64,000 nt of DNA from Gluconobacter sp. P1C6_b (lineage in GTDB: Bacteria; Pseudomonadota; Alphaproteobacteria; Acetobacterales; Acetobacteraceae), in assembly GCF_018811945.1 (NCBI RefSeq), contig NZ_JACRVU010000014.1, positions 1-64,000 on the forward strand, written 5' to 3'. A model generated the notes under the pieces. The model was not told where the DNA came from, ran no database searches, and worked only from the letters and a program-made list of their open reading frames with translations. The position numbers and the translations under genes were made by a program. This document shows positions 18,511-27,260 of the stretch, piece by piece (position 1 is the first letter of the stretch; each line of letters opens with the position of its first letter).

Positions 18511-19974
18511 ATGTCTGTTGCTGCTGATGCTCTGGGCGCTCTTGCGACGACCGATGCCCTGTTTTTCGGGCGACCTGATTCAAAACTGAGCCGTGACGAT
18601 GCCCGGGCGCTCGTCAATCGGGGGCTTGATGGCGTGGATGATGGCGAGCTGTTCCTCGAATACCGGGAGAACGAAAGCATCAGCCTGGATGACGGGACGA
18701 TCCGTTCGGCGAGCTTCAACACCTCCTCGGGGTTCGGGCTGCGGGCTGTTCTGGGGACGGAGACGGCTTTTGCGCATGCGGACGATATCAGCCGGGATGC
18801 TCTGGAGCGGGCTGTCAGTACAGTGGGTGCCGTACGGCAGGGACGCAGCGGCATCATGGCGCCGGGACCGCAGGCGACGAACCAGCGGCTTTATGGCGAC
18901 TCCCGCCCGCTTGAAGGAACGGATTTTGCAGCGCGTGCAGCGGTTCTGAGCGAGATCGATGCCTATGCGCGGGGGCTGGATTCCCGGGTGGTGCAGGTCA
19001 GTGCCGTGCTGAGTTCCGAATGGCAGGCCGTGCAGATCATGCGACGCGCGGACTCCGGCGGCGATGTTGCGGACCTGCGTCCGCTGGTGCGGATGAATGT
19101 GTCCGTCGTTGTGGAAAAGGACGGTCAGCGTGAGAGCGGAAGCTGTGGTCTGGGAGGGCGCTATGAGCTGGACCGGCTGCTGGCGCCGGAAACGTGGCGC
19201 GATGCGGTCGATAAGGCCCTGAAACAGGCGTTGATCACACTGGAAGCCACACCGGCACCTGCAGGTGAAATGGATGTGGTGCTTGGTCCGGGATGGCCGG
19301 GTATTCTGCTGCATGAGGCGGTCGGACATGGGCTGGAAGGCGACTTCAACCGCAAGGGAACTTCGTCCTTTTCGGGGATGATTGGTAAGCGTGTTGCGTC
19401 TCCGGGCGTGACGGTGGTCGATGATGGAACGCTTCCGGAGCGTCGTGGCTCGCTGAGTGTTGATGATGAGGGAACGCCGACGTCCCGGACCGTCCTGATC
19501 GAGGACGGGATCCTGACCGGGTATCTTCAGGACCGGCTGAATGCCCGTTTGATGGGCACGAAATCCACCGGGAACGGACGCCGGGAATCCTATGCGCATG
19601 CTCCGATGCCGCGCATGACCAATACGCTCATGTTGGAAGGAAGTGCGACCACCGATGAGATGATCCGTTCGATGAAGCGGGGGCTGTATGCCGTGAATTT
19701 CGGCGGCGGCCAGGTGGATATCACGTCGGGCAAGTTCGTGTTTGCGGCTTCGGAAGCCTATCTGGTCGAGGAGGGGAAAATCGTCCGCCCTGTGAAGGGT
19801 GCCACGCTGATCGGCAATGGGGCGGATGCGATGAACCAGATTTCCATGATCGGGTCCGATGTGGCGCTGGATCCTGGCATCGGAACCTGCGGCAAGGCCG
19901 GTCAGGGCGTGCCGGTGGGTGTCGGGCAGCCGACCCTGAAGATTTCGGGTCTGACGGTGGGTGGTACGGCCTGA
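18511..19974 (+). CDS. tldD: Metalloprotease TldD
   Basis: TldD forms a zinc-dependent protease with PmbA/TldE and trims small unfolded peptides such as microcin precursors. The 487-residue protein has the metal motif HEAVGH (His268, Glu269, His272) followed by GLEGDFNRKGTSSFSG, and the C-terminal barrel with GNGRRESYAHAPMPRMTN. The ribosome site is GGAG before ATG. No tldE gene is adjacent in this window. Confidence 0.95.
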   Translation: MSVAADALGALATTDALFFGRPDSKLSRDDARALVNRGLDGVDDGELFLEYRENESISLDDGTIRSASFNTSSGFGLRAVLGTETAFAHADDISRDALERAVSTVGAVRQGRSGIMAPGPQATNQRLYGDSRPLEGTDFAARAAVLSEIDAYARGLDSRVVQVSAVLSSEWQAVQIMRRADSGGDVADLRPLVRMNVSVVVEKDGQRESGSCGLGGRYELDRLLAPETWRDAVDKALKQALITLEATPAPAGEMDVVLGPGWPGILLHEAVGHGLEGDFNRKGTSSFSGMIGKRVASPGVTVVDDGTLPERRGSLSVDDEGTPTSRTVLIEDGILTGYLQDRLNARLMGTKSTGNGRRESYAHAPMPRMTNTLMLEGSATTDEMIRSMKRGLYAVNFGGGQVDITSGKFVFAASEAYLVEEGKIVRPVKGATLIGNGADAMNQISMIGSDVALDPGIGTCGKAGQGVPVGVGQPTLKISGLTVGGTA

Positions 19975-20016
19975 TCCGGGAACGCCGGGCCGTTCGAGAG
20001 ACGAAAGCTATTCGTG

Positions 20017-20226
20017 ATGGGTCATAATTACGCCAAACCCCTGACGGCTGAAGCCCGGATGGAGCGCGTTTTCTCCCGTCTGCCAGCGGACTGGGCTGTG
20101 AAAATGGAGCATCAGCCGGGAACGGGATGGTCGGTCTGGATGCAGCGCCCGGATGGGACGCCGCATCAGGAGATGCGGGATACGCTGGCCGAAGCACTGG
20201 AAGATGTGTGGCGCGCCCTGAGATAG
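20017..20226 (+). CDS. Small conserved-looking protein of unknown function
   Basis: A 69-residue soluble protein: GHNYAKPLTAEARMERVFSR at the start, then GTGWSVWMQRPDGTPHQEMRD and a helical end DTLAEALEDVWRALR. It lies 42 nt after tldD in the same direction and probably rides on its transcript. A GTG directly precedes the ATG. No family is recognised. Confidence 0.6.
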   Translation: MGHNYAKPLTAEARMERVFSRLPADWAVKMEHQPGTGWSVWMQRPDGTPHQEMRDTLAEALEDVWRALR

Positions 20227-20233
20227 GCCTTTT

Positions 20234-20539
20234 TCAGAAGCTGTTATGCGTCGCGAGCATGAAGAAGATCCGGTTGACGGCCGGGTAGACCAGAAACTGG
20301 ATCAGCAGCAGGACGACCATAGGCGCAAAATCCATACCGCCCGTGTTGGGAAGGATGCTGCGGATCGGAGCCATGACAGGTTCGACGATCCGGGCCAGTG
20401 TGTTGAAAATGGAATAGAAAAACCGGTTGCGGATATCCAGGATCCCGAAACCCAGCAGCATCGACAGGATGCAGTACGCCAGCAGAATCCACACAAAGGC
20501 CTGGATCAGCATCAGGATAATGGAATGCAGGGCAACCAT
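20234..20539 (-). CDS. YggT family membrane protein
   Basis: The 101-residue protein has two hydrophobic segments around the family signature (LLAYCILSMLLGFG, then RIVEPVMAPIRSILPNTGGMDFAPMVVLLL). YggT proteins are small inner-membrane proteins linked to osmotic or ion stress and division-site biology. An upstream ATG would add an unrelated tail, so the start is set at 20539. It converges with the small gene at 20017-20226. Confidence 0.85.
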   Translation of the reverse strand: MVALHSIILMLIQAFVWILLAYCILSMLLGFGILDIRNRFFYSIFNTLARIVEPVMAPIRSILPNTGGMDFAPMVVLLLIQFLVYPAVNRIFFMLATHNSF

Positions 20540-20641
20540 ATAAAACCTCGTCGAATGTCGGGAAGGGCAGCCGAAAGGCTGGTTGAGGAACGCTTGTAGC
20601 CATAGCGATAGCACAGAACAACGTCCTGCGTGCAGGGCTGC

Positions 20642-20670
20642 TTGACAGCCTGCGAGAAGAAGAGAACTAT
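20642..20670 (+). promoter_or_regulatory. Promoter of tRNA-Ala
   Basis: A consensus -35 box TTGACA (20642-20647), a 17-bp spacer and AACTAT (20665-20670). Transcription would begin a few bases before the mature tRNA end at 20682. Confidence 0.8.
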
Positions 20671-20681
20671 TGTTTTGCCGT

Positions 20682-20757
20682 GGGGCTGTAGCTCAGATGG
20701 GAGAGCGCCTCGTTCGCAATGAGGAGGTCAGGGGTTCGATTCCCCTCAGCTCCACCA
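20682..20757 (+). tRNA. tRNA-Ala (anticodon CGC)
   Basis: The 76-nt cloverleaf includes the encoded CCA. The acceptor stem is GGGGCTG/CAGCTCC, the D-arm GCTCAGATGGGAGAGC and the anticodon arm CCTCG-TTCGCAA-TGAGG with CGC at the anticodon. The T-arm is AGGGGTTCGATTCCCCT. The anticodon stem differs from the common TGC isoacceptor, as expected. Confidence 0.95.
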
Positions 20758-21233
20758 CGGTTTTCATTTGCTGTAAAATATGGATAAGACTGAATTGTTT
20801 CTCCTGTAGTAGTGGAGATATCAAATACTGTATTTTTAGGGTTGTCCCCTCCTAGAGAATGCTAGGTGTGTTCTGGTTTGTCTGCTTTTGCGGATAATAG
20901 AATACATCGTTGAATATCTTACCCTAATCAGAGGATTCTTGGAGTAAAACCTCCTGATAATTTAAGTTAAATCTGCATAATTAAATTTGTCGATTTTACA
21001 ATATGATGTGAAATGCGCTTCAAAATCACTCGAACATCATATTGTTGGAATATTTCGTGCGTATAAGGGATTGTCTGGTCTATTCTTTCCTCATAGCATT
21101 CTGATACAGTGTTTTTAAACTGGGTAAATCTTTCTATTCACGGGAAAGTGCTCGCAGGATACTTTGCTCGCAGGATACTTTGCTCGCAGGTAGAGATGCC
21201 CTTGGCTGATTTTTGTAAGATGGATGCGTTAGA
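20758..21233 (+). other. A+T-rich gap without a recognisable gene
   Basis: These 476 bases lie between tRNA-Ala and a large glycosyltransferase gene. They are clearly richer in A and T than the chromosome around them and contain many stops in all frames. The only clear structure is a short tandem repeat at 21149-21190, just upstream of the glycosyltransferase gene. Confidence 0.6.
21149..21190 (+). repeat. 16-bp perfect tandem repeat, 2.6 copies
   Basis: The unit TGCTCGCAGGATACTT occurs twice without a mismatch, followed by its first ten bases. It ends 43 bp before the start codon of the glycosyltransferase gene and lies in its probable leader or promoter. Confidence 0.85.
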
Positions 21234-23741
21234 ATGTCTAAACCGGTAGAAACTCGAACAGCCTTAGTTCAGTTCCAAGGACATTTTGACGGTCTGGAAG
21301 ATGGTTCCGTCCGAGGGTGGGCGACATGTAATCTGGAAAAATTTTCTCCTGTAAGAATTCACATTATCATTGATGGGCAGGAAGTCGGAATGGCGATTGC
21401 CGATTTGCCCCGTGAAGACGTTCAGGAAACGTTTTCACTACCGACCGCCAACCTGGGTTTCAGTTTCCAAATACCATCAAGCTACTTTAACGGTGAAAAA
21501 CATACGCTTTCATTGCGTCTGGATGACCGTTCCGCTCTACCACTTTTATCCGATGGCATGACCTCGATCACATTTTTCGGCCATCTCAAGCCTTCTTATA
21601 AAAGTCATGTCGACGGCGTGAAGCAGGGGGCACTTCGCGGTTGGGTGCTTCGCAAGTTGCGGGATGGTGAAGAGACTGGTGGTGTGGTGCTATCAATTCT
21701 CGTCGATGGTATTCGGATCGGACAGACACGCGCAAACCGTTATCGTGGAGATGTTGCTGCCGTTTTGGGGTGTGATCCCAATTGCGGGTTTGAGTTTCCA
21801 ATTCCGCAAGCGTTAAGAGGAAGTGGCCAGCATACAATCAAGGTCTTGGCCCAGCCGGATGATATAGAGCTTGATGGCTGTCCAATAGTAACATCCTTTG
21901 CGGATGATGCATTTGAAAGCCGGATCATCGACGTCACCAACGAACTCGATGAAATTTACAGACGCATGGCGAAGCTGCGGCAGGAGCTTCGTGATCTCGT
22001 TCCCAAGCGTTCCTATACGTTGGGAGACTATGATCGATGGGCACGCAAATATTATGCTCTTTTGGGCAAACGAGTGGCTGAACAGCGCGGGCACGAAGAA
22101 AAAAATAGCGCATTCACGCCGCTTGTCTCAATTCTTTGCCCTGTCTATCGCCCGCTTGAAAGTGACTTCAAGGCAGCTGTCCAGTCTGTTCTTGATCAGA
22201 CCTATCAGAATTGGGAGCTTATCCTGGTTGATGATGCGGGTAAAAGTCGCGAAACAACGGAAATCATCAATAACTTCGCCAAAATCGATCCACGCATCAA
22301 ATGTATTGCCCTAAAAAAGAATGTGGGAATTGCTGGCGCTACAAATGTAGCAATGGATGCTGCCAAAGGGCAGTATGTTGCTTTCTTTGATCATGATGAT
22401 CTTCTGGTGGATGTTGCTATTGAAGTCATGGTGCGAGCGGCTCATGAAACCGGAGCCAAGCTGCTTTATTCGGATGAGGATAAAATCGATCAGGCCGGGT
22501 ATTACCTGGAACCCAATCTCAAACCTGATTTCAACTATCGTTATCTTCTTGGCTGCAATTATATATGTCATTTAACGATGGTAGATGCTGCGACAATGCG
22601 GAAGATTGGGCATCTCAACTCCGATTACAACGGAGCGCAGGACCATGATTTCGTACTGAAAGCAACGGAAGTTCTTAGTCCATCGGAAATTTTCCATGTG
22701 CCCGAAATTCTTTATCACTGGCGTAAAACCCCCAATTCCACAGCTGTTGATGTGAGCCAGAAAACTTACGCGATCAATGCCGGCGTAAAATGTGTGACCG
22801 ACCATCTCAAGAGGCAGAAAATAGCCTCAAAGGTTTCGTCCATCCGCGGGCTGACGCTTTATGGTGTAGAATGGACCTCGCGTACCCAGCCGTCAGTGAC
22901 CATCATCATTCCCTTTAAAGATCAGCTGGATACGACGCTTACCTGCATCGAAAATATCCTCAAACATACGGTTTACAAGAATTACAATATTATTCTGATC
23001 GATAATTGGTCGGTGCGTGATGAGACACTGGATTTTATCAAAAAAATTCAGGAACATAAAAATGTTTCCGTCATAACGGTAGAAGAACCATTTAATTTTT
23101 CCAGGCTTAACAATATCGCGGTAGATCAAACCACAGCTGATTATGTCGTATTCATGAATAACGACGTGTTTGTGGAAGACGCAAAGTGGTTACACCGGCT
23201 GGTTGGAGAAGCCCAGGCATTTAAAGATGTCGGAGCTGTGGGTGCCAAGCTACTTTATCCTAATGATACGATCCAGCACGCCGGTGTAGCTGTTGGTCCA
23301 GCTGGTGTGGCAGCTCATGTTCATCGGGGGGATCCGTTATCAGAATATGGTTATATTGGCCGCACCATGCTTTCGCACGAAGTAACAGCTGTTACTGCGG
23401 CCCTGATGCTGGTCAGACGGACTGTTTTTGATGAGGTGGGCGGATTTGATGAAGAAGCGCTGAAAGTTGCTTTCAATGACGTCGATCTATGTTTGAAAAT
23501 TCGTCGGGCCGGATACCGGATTATCTTTAGTGCTGAGACGGTTGCCTATCATCACGAGAGTCTGTCTCGTGGAACTGATGACAAACCCGAACATGAAACG
23601 CGCTTCTTCCTGGAAACCCAGACTATGCTCGAACGCTGGAGTTCAGATCCGCTGTTTGAACGCGACCCATCTTATCCGCGCTATTTTACTGTCGACCAGC
23701 AGACATTCTTTAACCTGATAGATCCTGAAGACCTTCCCTGA
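21234..23741 (+). CDS. Large tandem-domain family 2 glycosyltransferase
   Basis: The 835-residue protein has two N-terminal beta modules with a repeated GWA/GWV signature (GSVRGWATCN about 25, GALRGWVLRK about 135). A helical linker (about 240-290) follows. Next come two GT-A domains: the first starts PLVSILCPVYRP (about 298) with the metal motif FDHDD (about 385-389), the second starts VTIIIPFKDQ (about 556) with MNNDVF (about 640). This layout is seen in enzymes for rhamnose-rich O-antigen or exopolysaccharide. Base composition is A+T-rich compared with the core genes. The start lacks a strong ribosome site. Confidence 0.85.
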   Translation: MSKPVETRTALVQFQGHFDGLEDGSVRGWATCNLEKFSPVRIHIIIDGQEVGMAIADLPREDVQETFSLPTANLGFSFQIPSSYFNGEKHTLSLRLDDRSALPLLSDGMTSITFFGHLKPSYKSHVDGVKQGALRGWVLRKLRDGEETGGVVLSILVDGIRIGQTRANRYRGDVAAVLGCDPNCGFEFPIPQALRGSGQHTIKVLAQPDDIELDGCPIVTSFADDAFESRIIDVTNELDEIYRRMAKLRQELRDLVPKRSYTLGDYDRWARKYYALLGKRVAEQRGHEEKNSAFTPLVSILCPVYRPLESDFKAAVQSVLDQTYQNWELILVDDAGKSRETTEIINNFAKIDPRIKCIALKKNVGIAGATNVAMDAAKGQYVAFFDHDDLLVDVAIEVMVRAAHETGAKLLYSDEDKIDQAGYYLEPNLKPDFNYRYLLGCNYICHLTMVDAATMRKIGHLNSDYNGAQDHDFVLKATEVLSPSEIFHVPEILYHWRKTPNSTAVDVSQKTYAINAGVKCVTDHLKRQKIASKVSSIRGLTLYGVEWTSRTQPSVTIIIPFKDQLDTTLTCIENILKHTVYKNYNIILIDNWSVRDETLDFIKKIQEHKNVSVITVEEPFNFSRLNNIAVDQTTADYVVFMNNDVFVEDAKWLHRLVGEAQAFKDVGAVGAKLLYPNDTIQHAGVAVGPAGVAAHVHRGDPLSEYGYIGRTMLSHEVTAVTAALMLVRRTVFDEVGGFDEEALKVAFNDVDLCLKIRRAGYRIIFSAETVAYHHESLSRGTDDKPEHETRFFLETQTMLERWSSDPLFERDPSYPRYFTVDQQTFFNLIDPEDLP

Positions 23742-23859
23742 TCTCAGGGAGTTATATTGGTTGCTTTTAGGAAATGATGTAGCGTGGAAACAGCTCGCTT
23801 CTCCCTTCGGGACGGAGTTTTGTCTCAGGCTCTGTGAGGAGCTGGAGATTAGCGAGCTG

Positions 23860-24215
23860 TGCTTGACTGACGAACAAATGGATTATCAGTCGTTCTTTTT
23901 CCGAAGAGTTTGGAAGCTCCTGGGGAGAGAAGATCGCTGCCTGTTAAGGGGTATCATTTTTGCGTAGCAGTAATGATCCATGCTGGCGTGATATTTTCGA
24001 AAGATTATGGCTTACACACGACGCTGTATAACTGCTGTAAGTGTTGGGTCATCATGATTGATGAGACTGAGGTCAACGAAGCATCGTGCCCTGAACGGTT
24101 TTAAGTCTGCGAGGTGAGGAAAATCTTGGTCGGCTGACTAGACGGGAAAAAGATAGTCTGAATATAAATCTGCATGCCGGCATAGAGCGGAGCGGACGTT
24201 CGTCATTGTTGGAAT
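23860..24215 (+). pseudogene. Decayed IS5-family transposase remnant
   Basis: Pieces of an IS5-type transposase follow each other in the right order but in different frames. LTDEQM and DRCLLRGIIF come first (23863-23964), then a WRDIF fragment, and KDYGLHTTLYN-KCW at about 24000-24045. IMIDETEVN (about 24053), KHRALNGFKSAR (about 24079-24114) and SLNINLHAGI (about 24152-24181) follow. Intact family members read LTDEQM...GIIF...YGP-KTLYNRWKRW...MIDAT...HRTA...GGLNSKLHAV. At least three frameshifts and several stops make it inactive. It is the only content seen in the 510-bp gap 23742-24251; no clear terminal repeats were found. Confidence 0.7.
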
Positions 24216-24251
24216 ACAAAACCAGACATGGGTTCATATTAAATAGCAGGT

Positions 24252-25904
24252 TCACAGGGGCGCAAAGAGCTCTAAATTAAGGTGGTGCCCATTTGAATAA
24301 TTCAGACCTTCTATTTTGTTGTACTCGACAACGTTTATTCCAAATTTCTTCAGGGTAGACATAAAGATATTCTTATCTTTGATGTCGATCAGCGCCAGGC
24401 TGCACTGGGGATGGTCGTGCAGATATGCGGCTGCGGCTTCCGGGCCGATGAGCTGCGTATTGGGGCCGACGAGAAAGACCAAGCTCGGCTCGGAATAGGA
24501 TGACGATATCAAAACACTGTCATTGCAGGGGCGGACGTCTTCGAAGAGGTCTGCAATCCGGGGGCTGAGACGGATGGTCTGGAGATTGGGGATCACGCTC
24601 AGGAACAGGCCGGCGTGAGCAATGACGGCTGCGCCCATGGCGCAGAAGGCTGCCTGTCGCCGTTGCTGCTTCAGGAGCATCATAATGGCGCCGAGCATCA
24701 GAGGCAGGGATCCACCCAGCGCGATCAGGGCGGAGAGTGAAAATGTGTGCTCAAGCTTGTACAGAGCGATGCTGCCAGCGAGGCAGAAGGCGATGCCGAT
24801 GACCGCCCACAGAACGCCATAGACCCCGAGAAGAGCCTTTGCCCATCGTGAGAGTGTGAGAGGGCGCCATGCCATGAGGCTTGCTGCAGTCAGGATGGCA
24901 ATCGCCGGATAGGTTGGCAGGACGTAATGCGGGAGTTTGGTGGCAATCAGTTCGAACACCAGCCAGTGCGGGACAATCCAGCTGAGGAGGAAGCGGACCT
25001 GCGGGAGTTTGCGGTTTTTCCAGACTGATGGAATGGCCAGGGCGGCGAAAAGCGAGCCGGGCCAGAAAGCCAGTCCGAAAACCAGAAGGTGGAAGCCGGG
25101 GGGAAGGCCGTGAGCTTCCTGACCATGGGTCACTTTTCCGAGAAAGTTGCGCCCCACCGCGCGGGCGAAGAAGTCCCCGCCGCTGATGACTTCGATGGCG
25201 ACGCACCAGGGAACGACCACGGCAATCATGAGCATCCAGCCCCAGCGCGGGCGCAGGCGGGGCCACCATGAGCGGTCCTTTTCCAGAAACCACAGGGCCA
25301 GGGGGGTGCCGAAGCCAGGAATGAGGACGACCGGTCCCTTGAGCATGAGTCCGACGCCAAGGGCGAGCCAGTATGCGACCGCGACCCGCAGATGAGTGGG
25401 GCGGCTCTTCTGCCGATCGGTGAGGGCACACAGAAGGGCGGCTTCGATGCACAGAATGTCCAGCAGCAGGACCGTGTCGATGGTCGCCATGTGGCTTTCG
25501 GCGACGAACAGGGTCGAGACCATCAGCAGGCCTGCCGCCATCAGGCCCGTTGCGCCACCGAAAAGCGTTGCGCCGATCCATGCTGTCAGGGGGACAATAA
25601 TGGTTGCGGCAAGGAGGCTCGGAATCCGGTAGGGCCATGTCTTGCGCAGAACCGAGGGACCGAAGATCTTTTCGGCAGCAGCGGTCGAGGCCGCTTCCAG
25701 CCAGTAGATGCCCGCTGGCTGGAGATAGCGTGGTTTGTCCTGGAAGCGGACGTCGATGAAGTTGTGGGAGAGAAGCATCTGTTCGGATGCTTCCATATAG
25801 CGGGGTTCGTCCCGATCGAGGGGCGGGAGCGTCATGCGGCCGGGGAGCGCGAGCAGAAAGGCCAGCAGCCCGAGAAGAGCATAATGCCGGAGGTTCAGGG
25901 TCAT
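24252..25904 (-). CDS. ArnT-like polyprenyl-phosphate-sugar glycosyltransferase (GT83/PMT superfamily)
   Basis: The 550-residue membrane protein has about 12 hydrophobic helices followed by a C-terminal periplasmic part (from about 460). The first periplasmic loop has PLDRDEPRYMEASEQM, carrying the acidic residues used by ArnT/PMT enzymes, then DKPRYLQPAGIYWLEA. It should move a sugar from an undecaprenyl carrier to lipid A or another envelope acceptor. It lies behind the GT2 gene at 25978-26745, the type of enzyme that makes such donors. No other arn genes are seen, so the sugar is unknown. Confidence 0.85.
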   Translation of the reverse strand: MTLNLRHYALLGLLAFLLALPGRMTLPPLDRDEPRYMEASEQMLLSHNFIDVRFQDKPRYLQPAGIYWLEAASTAAAEKIFGPSVLRKTWPYRIPSLLAATIIVPLTAWIGATLFGGATGLMAAGLLMVSTLFVAESHMATIDTVLLLDILCIEAALLCALTDRQKSRPTHLRVAVAYWLALGVGLMLKGPVVLIPGFGTPLALWFLEKDRSWWPRLRPRWGWMLMIAVVVPWCVAIEVISGGDFFARAVGRNFLGKVTHGQEAHGLPPGFHLLVFGLAFWPGSLFAALAIPSVWKNRKLPQVRFLLSWIVPHWLVFELIATKLPHYVLPTYPAIAILTAASLMAWRPLTLSRWAKALLGVYGVLWAVIGIAFCLAGSIALYKLEHTFSLSALIALGGSLPLMLGAIMMLLKQQRRQAAFCAMGAAVIAHAGLFLSVIPNLQTIRLSPRIADLFEDVRPCNDSVLISSSYSEPSLVFLVGPNTQLIGPEAAAAYLHDHPQCSLALIDIKDKNIFMSTLKKFGINVVEYNKIEGLNYSNGHHLNLELFAPL

Positions 25905-25977
25905 GGGGACTCTCCGCGCCGTTCTGTCAGGCCGGGCATGCGGCAGGATCCCGGAAGGTCCGGATCCGGTGACGGCT

Positions 25978-26745
25978 TCAGTGTTCGGTCAGATGATCGG
26001 GCAGATGCGTGCGGTTCTGAAGCCACATGACGCCCAGAAGGTCACGGATTCCCACGAGGGCCCGGTTGAAATTTGTATATTTCGAGCTGCCGTGAAGGCG
26101 TGCGCGATGCTGGACTTCGATGCAGATCAGCGGCGCGCCGTAATGTCCCAGCAGGGCAGGCAGGAAACGGTGGACGCCTTCGAACTGCGGGATTTTCAGG
26201 AAGAGATCGCGCGGAAACAGCTTGAGCGGCGCGCCGGTATCGGGGCAGCCGTCGTTCAGCAGGCGACGACGCAGACCATTGGCGAAGCGTGTGGCGATCC
26301 GGCGGGACAGGCGGTCATTGCGCTTGCGCCGGACACCCACAACCAGCGGCGCTGCGCTTGGAGCCGATGTCGCTTGGTCCAGCATTTTCAGGATGGCGGA
26401 CGGGTCGTCCTGACCATCGCCGTCAATGGTGGCGATCCACTGGCCCTTCGCGGCTGTGATACCTGTGCGGAGGGCAGCGGATTTTCCAAGACGCTTTGGA
26501 TGGCTGATGATGCGCAGGCGGGGCAGGAGTGTCTGCCGGGCCTCCAGAAGCTTTTTGACGGTGGCATCGGTGCTGCCGTCGTCAATGGCCAGAATTTCTG
26601 CGGAAGGGTCAGCGCCAAAGGTATCGGCCAGTTCCTGACAGACGGGGAGAATATTCTCCGCCTCGTTCAGAACGGCCATGACGACGGAGAGCCTTGTGGG
26701 CTGTCCGTCGTCATGAAAGGAACCTTGCACCGTGGAGGTGGGCAT
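25978..26745 (-). CDS. Family 2 glycosyltransferase, DPM/ArnC-like
   Basis: The 255-residue GT-A domain has LSVVMAVLNEAENI (about 19-32), LAIDDGSTDAT, DGDGQDDP (about 110-117) and ARLHGSSKY near the C-terminus, the pattern of dolichol/undecaprenyl-phosphate sugar synthases. It lacks the two C-terminal membrane helices of ArnC, like soluble DPM1. It starts 4 nt after the atpF stop, so it belongs to the ATP synthase F0 transcript, and it probably supplies the donor for the ArnT-like enzyme. Confidence 0.85.
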   Translation of the reverse strand: MPTSTVQGSFHDDGQPTRLSVVMAVLNEAENILPVCQELADTFGADPSAEILAIDDGSTDATVKKLLEARQTLLPRLRIISHPKRLGKSAALRTGITAAKGQWIATIDGDGQDDPSAILKMLDQATSAPSAAPLVVGVRRKRNDRLSRRIATRFANGLRRRLLNDGCPDTGAPLKLFPRDLFLKIPQFEGVHRFLPALLGHYGAPLICIEVQHRARLHGSSKYTNFNRALVGIRDLLGVMWLQNRTHLPDHLTEH

Positions 26746-26749
26746 CGGA

Positions 26750-27250
26750 TCAGGCAGCGGAGCGCCGAAGGGCTTCCGGCAGGCTGTCGATGCCCTTGTC
26801 GATCAGGGTTGCGGCGATGTCGGGGCTCTCCGTCAGACGGGTCGACACGACGTCGCGGGCTGCGGCAACGGCGATCTGGGCAGCGCGATCCTGGATCTCA
26901 CGGATGGCCGAACGTTCGGCTGCGTGAATGCGATCCTGCGCCATCTTTTCATAACGGGCTGCGGCGGCTTCGGCGTCCTGACGGGCGCGTTCTGCCAGAC
27001 CGGCGGCCTCGGCTTCGGAGCGTGCAAGCATGGCCTGTGTTTCGGCCAGGGTCTTTTCACGCTCGCGGGTGGCATCTTCCAGCATCTGTTCGGCTTCACG
27101 ACGCAGACGGGCCGCCTCGTCGAGGTCGTGGCGGACGCTGTCGGCACGCGCATCCAGATGGCCGGTGATGGCGACCCAGAGCTTGCGTCCGAAAATGACG
27201 AAGAACAGGACGAAGGCGAGGGCGGTCCAGAACCGGGGATCGTGGAACAT
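26750..27250 (-). CDS. atpF: F0F1 ATP synthase subunit b
   Basis: The 166-residue protein has an N-terminal membrane helix (FWTALAFVLFFVIFGRKLW) and a long charged, alanine-rich coiled coil that forms the peripheral stalk. It is the second of two b-type genes, which pairs with b' in alphaproteobacteria and cyanobacteria. It is 10 nt after the b' gene. Confidence 0.93.
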   Translation of the reverse strand: MFHDPRFWTALAFVLFFVIFGRKLWVAITGHLDARADSVRHDLDEAARLRREAEQMLEDATREREKTLAETQAMLARSEAEAAGLAERARQDAEAAAARYEKMAQDRIHAAERSAIREIQDRAAQIAVAAARDVVSTRLTESPDIAATLIDKGIDSLPEALRRSAA

Positions 27251-27260
27251 CTTCGTCTCC

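Noticed and set aside
21149-21190. CRISPR-like repeats
   Set aside because: The 16-bp units are directly adjacent without spacers and only 2.6 copies exist; this is a simple tandem repeat. No cas genes are present.
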